Positions 7,564 to 15,894 of a stretch of 42,552 nt of DNA are shown in pieces. Position 1 is the first letter of the stretch. Each line of letters starts with the position of its first letter. The stretch is from Acidobacteriota bacterium (GTDB lineage: Bacteria; Acidobacteriota; Thermoanaerobaculia; Multivoradales; Multivoraceae). Where the stretch lies: contig JAPOVF010000314.1 in the NCBI GenBank assembly GCA_026708285.1, positions 1-42,552 of the forward strand, written 5' to 3'. The translations under genes and the position numbers were made by a program. The notes below the pieces were generated by a model that was not told the DNA's origin, did not search any database, and saw only the letters and a program-made list of their open reading frames with translations.

Positions 7564-7806
7564 TCCCGCAGGCTGCTCGCGCAGCTCGTAGATGCGGGTG
7601 TGGACCTGATCGGCCAGCTTGCTGAGCACGAGCAGGTCGTTGAGGCCGAAGCTCCGAGTGGTCTTCCACTCGCCGTCCTCGGTGCGGTAGAGCCGACCGA
7701 AGGTGACGTTGTAGCGGATGGCCCCGTCGTCGCCGACCTGGTTCTGCCAGATCGCGGCCTTGACGGATCCGACGCGGACCTCGTCGATGGGAGTTGGGGT
7801 GGACAC
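7552..7806 (-). CDS. Small conjugation-associated hypothetical protein
   Basis: An 84-residue protein. The frame is open far upstream, but the GTG at 7806 has an AGGAGG ribosome site close by and the codon pattern becomes natural only from there. Sequence: VRVGSVKAAIWQNQ, then IRYNVTFGRLYRTEDGEWKTT and RSFGLNDLLVLSKLADQ. Similar short proteins are, as I recall, common beside plasmid and ICE transfer genes, with no assigned role. A decayed relative of its C-terminal half lies at 29563-29712. It is separated from trbB by 460 bp and ends in a strong hairpin. Confidence 0.7.
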   Translation of the reverse strand: MSTPTPIDEVRVGSVKAAIWQNQVGDDGAIRYNVTFGRLYRTEDGEWKTTRSFGLNDLLVLSKLADQVHTRIYELREQPAGDDA

Positions 7807-8266
7807 GATTCTCTTTCCTCCTTGGTTAGTGGGTCTGTGGCTTTCGCCGCTCACCCCCTCTTGGCGGCGAGCGACAGGCACACGCCATAGGAGGATGCAG
7901 CGAAGGCGGTGGCGTGCCGCGGAGCAGTCGGCACGAGGCAAGAGGGTGCCAAACGGCCGTTGGGCCGAGCGAAGCGGTCTGGCGGCTTCTTGCGCCGGCC
8001 CGCGGGGCGCTCTCGCCGAAGCTGCGGTGGAGTGTCGCCCTCGACCAAGCGGACGTGAGCAGCGTTCGGCAGAATCGCGGTCGAACAGAGTCGATGGCTG
8101 GTGGGCATTGCTGCGGGGCGGGCGTTCGCAAGACAGGAGCTGCGGCTTCTGAGGTCTGGGGAGGAAAGGCGCATCGGGCCAGTCGACGGCTTCAATGGAC
8201 CGGCGTGACGGTCCCGGGGGAGTTCCTCGGTATGGACCGGAGAGCACAAGGATGGAGGTGAGGGTG
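7807..8266. other. 460 bp leader-like region without a convincing gene
   Basis: A minus-strand frame runs through this stretch in phase with the gene at 7552-7806, but its proline- and arginine-rich product looks non-coding. The region may carry a promoter or leader for the small gene. Nothing else is supported. Confidence 0.4.
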
Positions 8267-9316
8267 TTACACGAGGTTCGAGTCACGCGGTCGCAGGTTT
8301 GCTGCGAGGGCGGGGCGTCCGCTCTCGCTGCGGCGACGACGGGACCTGGGCGGTGTGGATGCAGCCCGCGGTCGCACCGCGACCTGGTCGGTGAGCCATG
8401 CGTTGTCCTCGGCCTGCCAACTCCGGAGGAGGAGAGCCTCCTCGACATAGCGGCGACCCTTGAGGCGGGTCATGTGAAGAACGAGGGAGATGCCGTCGAC
8501 GACGCTGCGGCAGACCACCTCCCAGGGGAGTTCGCCGGCCTGCATGGCGCAGCTGGCCAGACGTGAGAGCGCGGCGCGGGCATTGTTCGCGTGGACGGTG
8601 GTCAGGGAGCCGCCATGGCCCGTGTTGAGGGCCTGGAGGAGGTCGGCGGCCTCCTGACCACGAACTTCTCCGACCACGATGTGATCGGGTCGGTGTCGGA
8701 GCGAGTGCCTGACTAGGTCCCTGATGGTCAGGGAGCCCTCGCCTAGCTCGCGAGCTTCGAAGCGGACAACGTTCGCCTGCTCGATGCGGAGTTCTAGGGT
8801 GTCCTCGATGGAGACGATGCGCTCGTGATGCGGCAGCAGTTCGATGAGGGCGTTGAGGAGCGTGGTCTTGCCGCTGCCCGTGCCGCCGCTCACGAGGATG
8901 TTCTCGCGGTTGCGGAGGGCGTCCTTGGCGGAGTCAACAATGGCTGGGGTGAGGCTGCCGTTGTCGACCAGGTCCTGCACCGAGAAGGAGCGGTTGCCGA
9001 AGCGCCGGATCGTGATCGCCACGTGGGGCGCGGCGGGTGGTGTCGTGATGGCGACGCGCGAACCATCCGGGAGGCGGGCATCAAGGGCGGGGTCGGTCTT
9101 GGGATCGAGGCCCAGGGGTCGAGCGATGCTGATGGCGGCTCGGCGGAGCGCCCTGTCGTCAAGCTGGGGCGCTTCGACCTGTTCGAGGCCGGCGCCGGCG
9201 CGCTCGGCCCAGGCGTTGCCGGGGCCGTTGATCATGATCTCGGTCACTTCCGGATCCTCGAGGAGCGCTTCGAGGCCGGGGAGGAAGGTCTTGAGGGTGG
9301 CGAGGCTGTCGGTCAT
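8267..9316 (-). CDS. trbB: Type IV secretion ATPase, TrbB/VirB11
   Basis: A 349-residue hexameric traffic ATPase of the VirB11/TrbB/CpaF family, which sits on the inner face of the membrane and powers pilus assembly and substrate transfer. Walker A GGTGSGKTT lies at residues 144-152, the Asp box EDTLEL at 171-176, Walker B IVVGE at 213-217 and the His box NTGHGGSLTTVHA at 231-243. All catalytic motifs are intact and the length is usual. It follows the coupling-protein gene by 41 bp, a gap that holds an operator-like palindrome. It is last in the transfer gene order, whereas trbB is first in classic trb operons. Confidence 0.93.
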   Translation of the reverse strand: MTDSLATLKTFLPGLEALLEDPEVTEIMINGPGNAWAERAGAGLEQVEAPQLDDRALRRAAISIARPLGLDPKTDPALDARLPDGSRVAITTPPAAPHVAITIRRFGNRSFSVQDLVDNGSLTPAIVDSAKDALRNRENILVSGGTGSGKTTLLNALIELLPHHERIVSIEDTLELRIEQANVVRFEARELGEGSLTIRDLVRHSLRHRPDHIVVGEVRGQEAADLLQALNTGHGGSLTTVHANNARAALSRLASCAMQAGELPWEVVCRSVVDGISLVLHMTRLKGRRYVEEALLLRSWQAEDNAWLTDQVAVRPRAASTPPRSRRRRSESGRPALAANLRPRDSNLV

Positions 9317-9330
9317 GGAGTGTCGGTACG

Positions 9331-9346
9331 GACGGTATGAACCGTC
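9331..9346. promoter_or_regulatory. Inverted repeat upstream of trbB
   Basis: GACGGT-ATGA-ACCGTC is a perfect 6-bp dyad in the short gap between the coupling-protein gene and trbB, flanked by near-repeats CGGTACGG and AATACGG. It could be an operator or a small RNA hairpin that tunes trbB. Confidence 0.4.
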
Positions 9347-9357
9347 AATACGGAATC

Positions 9358-11796
9358 TCAGATCTCGCCGGCGTCGCGCTGCCGCCAGTAGGAGCGGTCA
9401 TGTGGAAGGTAGTGCGGCTTGAGGTAGAGCCTGGTGGCGGGGAGGGACTTCGAGCCGTCGTAGGGCAAGGCGATCGCCTGGTAGTTCTGAAGCAGGGTGA
9501 AGGTTCGCGGATGGAACATGGGTTCGCGCTGTTCGCGGTAGGTCTTGCTGGCGCCCAGGCTGCCGCCCTGGCCACCGCCAGGGCGGGCGGTCACGAGCGA
9601 GAAGCCGGGCTTGCTCGACTCCGAGAAGGAGTAGGACGGGGAGAGCCGGGAGACTTTGCCGCACATGTTGGAGGCGAGGTCGGAGCTGCTGTCGTCGCTG
9701 AGGGTGAGGAAGATGCGGGTGCGAAGCGTCTGCAGGAGGGTGCGCCAGGCGTCGTTGCCGGCGAGGACGGAGCGAAGCGAGGCGATGGACTGGGTGGCGA
9801 CGATTGGAATGCACTTGCACTGGCGCGTGAGCGCGAAGGACTTCTCGTCGCCTGAGGGATCGTCCTCGCCGACCGTGGCGAAGCTCTGGTACTCGTCGCA
9901 GAGGAAGACGGCCGGCCGGAAGTAGCGGTCGGGATTGCGCTTCATCTGGGCCGGCCTCCGTAGGAGGGTCTGGAGCCAGGCGTTCTTGAGGAGGACGCCG
10001 ACCGCGCGTGCGAGCGAGGGGTTGGCGCCCGCTGGCATGTTGAGGGCCACCACCTTGCCGCCCTCGATGAGGTCGGCCAGGGGCGGCAGCGGGGCGAGCA
10101 TTCCGCCGGCGACGCGGCCGTCCGTTTGGGTGGACCGTTCGGCCCGATCGGCGTCGGAAGGCCCCGTTTCGGGGCCTGTTTGCTCCATCTCCCCGGGGGT
10201 CGCGGGCAGATTAGGGGTGTTCGCGGCCGGGGTTTCGTGGGGAGACGGCGGGGCGAAGAGGCGCGCGACGTCGGGCAAGTCGAAAACGGAGAGGAAGACG
10301 CTGATGTTCTCGACGATGGAGCTGCGGAGTTTGTTGTCGAGGGTCAGCCAGTCTTTCTGGTACCACCGGTTGACGGCTTCCAGCCTGGCCAAGCGGTCGT
10401 CGGGCGGGGCCGCCCGCGGGGCCACCGGCTCCCACGAGACGCCGAGCTGGTCAAGGCGTTCGGTGAGCTCGGGGCTGTCGGCGGCCAAGTAGCCGCCGCC
10501 GCGGCCGGGCTTGAAGGTTCCTCCGGGAAGTTCGGGATGGTCGACGTCTTCAGCGGCGATCCGGATCCGGGGCTCGGAAGCCGGGTGCTCGCAGAGCGTC
10601 CTGGCGGCGGTGATTTTCGTCTGGAAGGCTCTGGCGTCAATCGTGAGTCGATAGACGTCGCGGAGGGTGACCCAGGGATCGGGGAAGACGCGGTGGAGTT
10701 CGATGATCCAGCGGACGAGGTTGGTGGACGCTTGGTGCCAGAAGGGGTCCTTGGACTTGCCGAAGAGCTGGTTGAGGAGGTTGGCGAGGGTGTAGGCAAG
10801 GCTGTAGCTGTCCATGTCGGAGTCGAGGGGATTCCACTGCCAGCGGCCGCCCAGGGCGATCTCGACGTAGTCGTCCTCGCGGCCGTTGTCGGCGAGGAGC
10901 TGGCGGATGTCGTGGCAGAAGTCGCCCTTGACCTCGAGGACGAGGCCCGCGGCGCGTCGTTGCGGATGGTGGGCCTGCCAGGAGAAGAGCTGTTCGGCGA
11001 AGGGCCGCATGCAACCGCTGGTCTTGCCGGTGCCGACGGCGCCGAAGATGGCGACGCCGGTGTAAAGACCGCGCTCGGGGATGCTGAGCCACCGCGGCCG
11101 ACTGGCCTCCCTGGCCTCGATCGGGTGATGGAGCTCACCGAGGACGAGGGAGGGAGCCTGGTCGTCGGTGGACGCCGGCCAGGCGGGAAGAACGCCGCGG
11201 CCGCGGCTGGCGGACTCGGTGCGGGAGCCGAGCCAGACCCGAGCCGCGCCGGAGAGGAGAAGGACGCCTCCGAAGGCGACGACGCCCGGAGCGGCCTGAT
11301 GCCAAGCGCGGAAGAGGGCATGGACGGTCGGGTCGTGGTACTGGATGAAGTCCAGGAGGGGGTCGTCGCCGATGGCCGGGAAGGGTTGGACCTGGCCGGC
11401 CCAGCGGAACGCTCCGATGCCGGCCGCCAGGGCCGCGGTCAGCCGGAGCGTGAGGATGCCCCGCAGCGCACGGACGAGTCGGCCGAGGCGACGGTGAACC
11501 CCGGCGCCGGCGACGCGGCCGCCGCGATCGAGAATGCGGCGGACCGCGACAGGGACCAGGTCGACCGCGACGATGAGCGCGGCGGCGAGGGTGGCCCACC
11601 AGGCCGCGCGCAACACCGCGAAGTCGAGGTGGGTTCGTAGAGCGAGGGAGTCGAGCCAAGCGACGCTTCCGGGGCTTGGCCAAGCGGCGAAGCGGAGCGT
11701 CAACAGGAGAACGCCGACGCCCACGGCCGTCGGCCAGAGTAGGCGCCCTAGGAGACGCGGCGGAGCCGTGGCCGCCGATCCGTTCGGGGTGGTCAT
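9358..11796 (-). CDS. Type IV coupling protein, VirD4/TraG-like
   Basis: An 812-residue membrane ATPase that brings the relaxase-DNA complex to the secretion channel. There are about four membrane helices before residue 190 (around 24-39, 68-86, 115-130 and 171-189), where TraG proteins often have two or three. The cytoplasmic part has Walker A GAVGTGKTS near residues 252-260 and Walker B VFLCDEYQSFA near 640, followed by a TQSIASLRSVL sensor segment typical of the family. A proline- and threonine-rich insert near residues 515-560 is unusual. It lies downstream of a repeat-rich noncoding stretch that may be oriT. Confidence 0.92.
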   Translation of the reverse strand: MTTPNGSAATAPPRLLGRLLWPTAVGVGVLLLTLRFAAWPSPGSVAWLDSLALRTHLDFAVLRAAWWATLAAALIVAVDLVPVAVRRILDRGGRVAGAGVHRRLGRLVRALRGILTLRLTAALAAGIGAFRWAGQVQPFPAIGDDPLLDFIQYHDPTVHALFRAWHQAAPGVVAFGGVLLLSGAARVWLGSRTESASRGRGVLPAWPASTDDQAPSLVLGELHHPIEAREASRPRWLSIPERGLYTGVAIFGAVGTGKTSGCMRPFAEQLFSWQAHHPQRRAAGLVLEVKGDFCHDIRQLLADNGREDDYVEIALGGRWQWNPLDSDMDSYSLAYTLANLLNQLFGKSKDPFWHQASTNLVRWIIELHRVFPDPWVTLRDVYRLTIDARAFQTKITAARTLCEHPASEPRIRIAAEDVDHPELPGGTFKPGRGGGYLAADSPELTERLDQLGVSWEPVAPRAAPPDDRLARLEAVNRWYQKDWLTLDNKLRSSIVENISVFLSVFDLPDVARLFAPPSPHETPAANTPNLPATPGEMEQTGPETGPSDADRAERSTQTDGRVAGGMLAPLPPLADLIEGGKVVALNMPAGANPSLARAVGVLLKNAWLQTLLRRPAQMKRNPDRYFRPAVFLCDEYQSFATVGEDDPSGDEKSFALTRQCKCIPIVATQSIASLRSVLAGNDAWRTLLQTLRTRIFLTLSDDSSSDLASNMCGKVSRLSPSYSFSESSKPGFSLVTARPGGGQGGSLGASKTYREQREPMFHPRTFTLLQNYQAIALPYDGSKSLPATRLYLKPHYLPHDRSYWRQRDAGEI

Positions 11797-11833
11797 CGCT
11801 CCGGTCCGAGCCTTCCCGCAGGGATCAATCTGG

Positions 11834-12104
11834 ACGTGAGCGACCCTCCCGCAGCACTGGAAACAGGGCTGGAAAAGGGAAGCCCTTCCGCGCCGCTCCA
11901 GGCGGGCGGAAGGGGGGGTCGCTCACGTCCCAACCCGGCCGCCTGGGGCGGACGGGTTGCTGCGCCCGCAAGGGCGCTTTGCCGGAACAGAGCCCGAGAA
12001 ACACGTTGTGTTTCAAGGACAATTCCGCGGGTGTCGGCGGAAGACGGCAACTGGAAAAGGCCGCTAGGAAGAACTGGAAAAGGGGGGAGCTGTCCTTTTC
12101 CAGT
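11834..12104. repeat. Inverted and direct repeats upstream of the coupling-protein gene; candidate oriT
   Basis: A 13-bp perfect inverted repeat, ACGTGAGCGACCC (11834-11846) and its complement (11916-11928), encloses 69 bases. CTGGAAAAGG occurs at 11869, 12051 and 12074. An inverted copy at 12094-12104 forms an 11-bp hairpin with the third copy (ACTGGAAAAGG, 12073-12083, loop of 10). The stretch between the flanking genes carries no convincing gene. Repeats plus hairpins next to the coupling-protein gene fit an origin of transfer, but no nick consensus is recognised. Confidence 0.5.
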
Positions 12105-12133
12105 CCTGGTGCGGCCGCCTGGTTGACCCGGAG

Positions 12134-13105
12134 TCACGCGAGACCTTGGGGCGAGAGGCCGCGAGGGTGGTGCGTCGAGTAGGCGTCGATCACCGGTAGG
12201 GAGGCGACGCCGGAGTCTTCCGCCTCGGCGCGCTGGCGAAGGTGAATGGAGAGTTGGCGGGCGGGCTCAAAGCCGCCCCACTGCTCGAAGCCGGCGGGGT
12301 CGGCCGCGAGGATGGCCGCTCTTAGGTCGGCCAGCGTTTGCCTCTCCTCTGGGGTGAGCGGCTGCCCGGCCGCCGGCGTGTCGTTCGTCCAGGCGGCGAC
12401 CTTGTGGGAGAGCTCGTGCTGTTTCGCCACGGTCCGCGCCACGGCAGCGACGCGGACCTCGGTTCCGAGCGCGCGGAGCCGGCTCCAGAGGGGGCGGTGC
12501 TCGGCGGCCCAGCGCTGGAGTTCCCGGTCGGTCTGGCGGCCGGGGTCGATGTAGACGAACGTCGCCGACTCCTCGTCGGCGGCGATCGGCAGCTTCAGCG
12601 CGAAGTAGCGGACGGTGCGCTTCGCGGAGCCGCCGTAACGGCGGCTCGGGAGGTGGACGCGGCGGATGCCGCGGCCGGTGAAGTGGTCGACCTTCTCCTG
12701 CTCGGTTGCGAGCCAGGGGAGGTCCGGGTGGCGGATGACGTGGTCGAGCGAGAGGAGGCGGCGGAAGAGGACGAGGCCCTCCTTCGGGTGACGGCGATGG
12801 CGGATGTTCTCCACGCTTAGGGCGCGGTAGAGACCGCGGCCGAAGACATGGGTGTAGTGGAGTCTGGTATCGACGTCCGGGAGGGGATGCTCGCGAGCGA
12901 AGCCAGCGGCGACGAGGGACCGCGCGAAGGTACGGGCGGTCTCCGGAGAGCATCGATGATGGTCGGTGAACTGCGTCCTCGTGAAGACGCCGGAGTGGAG
13001 GCACACGAGGGCGAGCCATGCGGCCTCGTGCGGCCGGAAGCCGAGCTCGTTGAGCGCGGCGTATCGGCCGTCCAAGTGAGGTACGTCCGGGGCGTTGAGC
13101 GCCAT
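12134..13105 (-). CDS. Winged-helix/nuclease-like conjugation protein, replication-relaxation type
   Basis: A 323-residue protein. The ATG at 13105 lies two bases after the trbF stop (TGAACATG). Residues 10-75 form a winged-helix-like unit (FRPHEAAWLALVCLHSGVF, then ETARTFARSLVAAGFAREH). The second half has LPIAADEESATFVYIDPG and TDRELQRWAAEHRPLWSRL, reminiscent of the PD-(D/E)XK-like part of replication-relaxation proteins. I recall similar uncharacterised proteins next to plasmid transfer genes. It is last before the candidate oriT, so a role in DNA processing is a reasonable guess. It is not a recognised relaxase. Confidence 0.65.
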   Translation of the reverse strand: MALNAPDVPHLDGRYAALNELGFRPHEAAWLALVCLHSGVFTRTQFTDHHRCSPETARTFARSLVAAGFAREHPLPDVDTRLHYTHVFGRGLYRALSVENIRHRRHPKEGLVLFRRLLSLDHVIRHPDLPWLATEQEKVDHFTGRGIRRVHLPSRRYGGSAKRTVRYFALKLPIAADEESATFVYIDPGRQTDRELQRWAAEHRPLWSRLRALGTEVRVAAVARTVAKQHELSHKVAAWTNDTPAAGQPLTPEERQTLADLRAAILAADPAGFEQWGGFEPARQLSIHLRQRAEAEDSGVASLPVIDAYSTHHPRGLSPQGLA

Positions 13106-13107
13106 GT

Positions 13108-13761
13108 TCAGAAGTCGACGACCTGGTCGGCCTGGATGTAGGTCACGAGGATTCCCATCGGATTGACGGGAAGGAGATCCGGCGGGACCTCGGGCAGGAA
13201 GGTGAACTGGAGCGAAACGCTCCAGCGCTCGCGGGCGACCTCCTCGCCATCCTCGAAGATGACGAGCTCGAAGTCGGCGGCCGCGCTGTGGGGCGGCTCT
13301 GGTTGAGGCCGAATGGACAGGGCGACCCGCTCGACCTGGCGTTCCTGTTCCGCGAGGCCGGCCGCGACGGCCGCGACGGCCTGGCCGTCGCGCCGGAAAG
13401 CAGCGTCGGCGAGGCCGGTGGCCAGGAAGCGGAGCGACCGGGCCCAGGCCGTCTGAGCGGTTGCCGTTCGTCTGGAGAAGTGGTCGGTCACGAAGCTGGC
13501 CAGGAAGTACTTGGTGGTCGGGTCCATGGGATCGGCGACGGCCTCGACGGCCTCGTACGCGAGGGCCTCGGCGCGGCCCACGTCGTCTACGCGGATGACG
13601 ATCGGCTTGGGGAGCTCGACGCTGGAGAGCCGGACGACGGCGACCAGGAGAAGAAGAAGGACGCCCCCGAGGGCGTAGCTGGCGAGGCGGAAGTGTCGGT
13701 TGGAGACGACAAGCTCGCCCCACACGTCGGCGAACTCCTTGCCGGGGTCCGGTTTGCTCAT
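13108..13761 (-). CDS. trbF: Type IV secretion inner-membrane protein, TrbF/VirB8
   Basis: A 217-residue bitopic protein with a short cytoplasmic N-terminus (KEFADVWGELVVSNRHFRL), one membrane helix (YALGGVLLLLLVAVVRL, about residues 29-45) and a periplasmic NTF2-like domain ending NPMGILVTYIQADQVVDF, a typical TrbF end. It scaffolds the assembly between the inner membrane and the VirB9/VirB10 core. The start overlaps the trbL stop as ATGA, so translation is coupled. Confidence 0.88.
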   Translation of the reverse strand: MSKPDPGKEFADVWGELVVSNRHFRLASYALGGVLLLLLVAVVRLSSVELPKPIVIRVDDVGRAEALAYEAVEAVADPMDPTTKYFLASFVTDHFSRRTATAQTAWARSLRFLATGLADAAFRRDGQAVAAVAAGLAEQERQVERVALSIRPQPEPPHSAAADFELVIFEDGEEVARERWSVSLQFTFLPEVPPDLLPVNPMGILVTYIQADQVVDF

Positions 13762-14993
13762 GCCGGGAGCCCCCCTTTGAGGGGTGCCGCCGCGACTCGG
13801 GCGGGAGCGGCGACGATGCGGCCGGCCATGAAGGCTCCACCGACGAAGCCGGCGCCGTCGCTGCCGGCGCCGACGATCATGCCGGCAATGTCCCCGATCT
13901 TGAGGATGGAGACGATGGCGCAGATGATGACGCCGAAGACGGGGACGAGCCAGACGCCGGTAGCAGCGGTCATCGTCTGGACGGTGAAGTCCGTGGCCGA
14001 GAGGCCGCGGGAGAAGCCCATGATGATGCGGGTCCAGAGGCCGATCATGGCCGCCGCGATCGCGCTGTAGAGGCTGTATTGCAGCATCGCCTTGAACCAG
14101 CCCCAGAAGAGGAAGTCCATCTTCGGGACGACCATGAAGGGGATGAAGAGGGGGCCAAGGGTGACGAGGACTGCGACGGCGATCTTGGCGAAGATCACCT
14201 GGGCGAGGGCGAGGGCGATCACCACGACCATGCCGAGGACGAAGCTGCCCAGGATAGCGGCGAGGAGAGCGAGGTGGGTCACCTGCCGTCCTCCGGTCGT
14301 GACGGCGTTCCAGAGGTTGGTTGAACCGGCCTGCTCGGCGACGATGTTGTAGTGGTCCCTGGCCAGCACCATCACCGTTCCCATGCCTTGCGCGAGGATG
14401 TCGGTGCCGAAGAGTGCGGTGATCGCGTCGCCCTGCGCGGTGATCAGCTCGGGAAACGAGAAGCCGCCGGCGAAGGGTGTGGCGTAGAACTGGAGTAGGC
14501 CCAGCGGGAGGGAGAGGGTCAGGATGAACTTGATGAGCTCCCAGGCCTGGAAGGTGCCGCTCAGGGCGATTCGAGCGCCGGTCCAGACGATGAGAATGAG
14601 AGCGATGCCACGGGCCAGGCCATTGCCCCATCCGAGGATCGTGTTCTGCGCGGCGCCGGAGAGCACGATGTTGATGGCTGTGTCGACGAACTGAGGAAGC
14701 TGGCCGACGTTGTTTTCGTTGACGTTGGGCGTCCCTGGTTGGGCGACGGCAGGGGGAGCGGTCAGGAAAAGGATGGCGGCGAGCGCCAGGAAGGGCGCTA
14801 GCGGTCGATTGGCGGCTCTAGATCCGGAGCCTGCGCACGGCTTGCGCCGCGAGGCGGAGGACGCCCAGGAACGCCGCGTAACGCGAGCAAGGGGCGTCCG
14901 GCGTGGGCAGGGCTTGCCTGGGCGACCTTGAGCGGAGCCAGCCCTTGCGTCACGAGGCGTGGAGGAAGATCTTGAGAGGGAGGGCATCACCAT
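13758..14993 (-). CDS. trbL: Type IV secretion polytopic membrane protein, TrbL/VirB6
   Basis: Up to 411 residues. The ATG at 14993 follows the trbJ stop by four bases, but the first 65 residues are arginine-rich and look non-coding. The real start may lie nearer the signal-like segment PLAPFLALAAILFLTAPPAV (residues about 66-85). After a periplasmic stretch come six or so membrane helices, including IALILIVWTGARIALSGTF and VFGVIICAIVSILKIGDIAG, then an alanine- and glycine-rich tail. VirB6/TrbL forms part of the DNA path across the inner membrane. It ends in an ATGA overlap with trbF. Confidence 0.87.
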   Translation of the reverse strand: MVMPSLSRSSSTPRDARAGSAQGRPGKPCPRRTPLARVTRRSWASSASRRKPCAGSGSRAANRPLAPFLALAAILFLTAPPAVAQPGTPNVNENNVGQLPQFVDTAINIVLSGAAQNTILGWGNGLARGIALILIVWTGARIALSGTFQAWELIKFILTLSLPLGLLQFYATPFAGGFSFPELITAQGDAITALFGTDILAQGMGTVMVLARDHYNIVAEQAGSTNLWNAVTTGGRQVTHLALLAAILGSFVLGMVVVIALALAQVIFAKIAVAVLVTLGPLFIPFMVVPKMDFLFWGWFKAMLQYSLYSAIAAAMIGLWTRIIMGFSRGLSATDFTVQTMTAATGVWLVPVFGVIICAIVSILKIGDIAGMIVGAGSDGAGFVGGAFMAGRIVAAPARVAAAPLKGGLPA

Positions 14994-14997
14994 GCGG

Positions 14998-15894
14998 CTA
15001 GTTCAGGCGGAAGGCCCGGCTCCAGGCGTAGCCCTGGCCGCGGACGCGGTTCTGAGCGCGGTCCGCTCGTCGGCGCTCCGCGCGTTCGGTGGCAATCCAG
15101 GCCTCAAGCTCTTCGCGGTGCTCCCGGACCTGAGCGGCCTGGGCCAGCATGTCGCGGGCGGCGTTGTGGGCGAGAAGCTGGGCTACGGCCATTTCGATCT
15201 CGGTCTTGGTGAGTGCGTTGGCATGCTGCTCCTGGGCGAGGGCCGTCTCGCTGAGGTTCGTCTGCTGGCGACTCCGCTCGACGGACGCGGAGGCGTTGCC
15301 GATCAGCTCCACGACGCGTTCGGCGCTGTCGAGGACGAGGTAGTCGGCGACAAGCGCGCGGTCCGAGCGTTGGCGCTGCGCGAGCCAGTTGTTGGAGGCG
15401 CTCGGGACGTCGCGGAAGGTGCGGGTGTACCGTTGTCGGGAAACGGTGTCGGCCGTGGCGAGCTCCTGCCGGAAGTGGGTCAGCAGGGAGTTGGCAGTGT
15501 CGTCCTGCATGTTGGCCATGGCGTTCAGGACTTGAAGTGGTGGACCGTTGAAGTCGCCAGCCCAGGCAACACCGGTGGCATCCTCAAGAAGGTGCACGGG
15601 ATCGGTGCTCAGATCCTCGAAGCGCTCGACAAGGGCGCCGACGCGGCCCATTGCCTGATCGAGGTCCTGCTGGATCTGGTCCTTGAGTTCGAGCACGGTG
15701 TTCGCGGCCTCGGCCGCGGTGGCCGCGGTTTCGACGGCGCTCAAGGCGTTTTCGGCGACGTTGAGGATCTGGGTGATCTCGCTGGCGACGCCGGAGAGGC
15801 TGCCTAGCAGGCCGGAGGCGGGGAGAGCCGCCAGGACCACAAGGAACGGGAGGAGAGCGGCAACGGCGCGGCGTAGACGGGGACGGTTGGTCAT
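14998..15894 (-). CDS. trbJ: Type IV secretion pilus-associated protein, TrbJ/VirB5
   Basis: A 298-residue exported protein. The signal peptide covers about residues 1-28 (AVAALLPFLVVLAALPASG). The rest is almost entirely helical and alanine-rich, with LLGSLSGVASEITQILNVAENAL near the start and a coiled coil (NLSETALAQEQHANALTKTE) later, as in TrbJ proteins. VirB5/TrbJ is a minor pilus component that helps contact the recipient. The start at 15894 overlaps the trbI stop (ATGA), which decides it against longer frames. Confidence 0.85.
   Translation of the reverse strand: MTNRPRLRRAVAALLPFLVVLAALPASGLLGSLSGVASEITQILNVAENALSAVETAATAAEAANTVLELKDQIQQDLDQAMGRVGALVERFEDLSTDPVHLLEDATGVAWAGDFNGPPLQVLNAMANMQDDTANSLLTHFRQELATADTVSRQRYTRTFRDVPSASNNWLAQRQRSDRALVADYLVLDSAERVVELIGNASASVERSRQQTNLSETALAQEQHANALTKTEIEMAVAQLLAHNAARDMLAQAAQVREHREELEAWIATERAERRRADRAQNRVRGQGYAWSRAFRLN

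Noticed and set aside
7552-8448. 298-codon minus-strand frame containing the 84-residue gene
   Set aside because: Only the part after the GTG at 7806 has a ribosome site and a natural composition; the upstream part is proline- and arginine-rich noise.
10126-11640. 504-codon plus-strand open frame
   Set aside because: It is antisense to the coupling-protein gene, whose motifs are intact; the product is low-complexity (G, E, V, R) and typical of shadows in GC-rich DNA.
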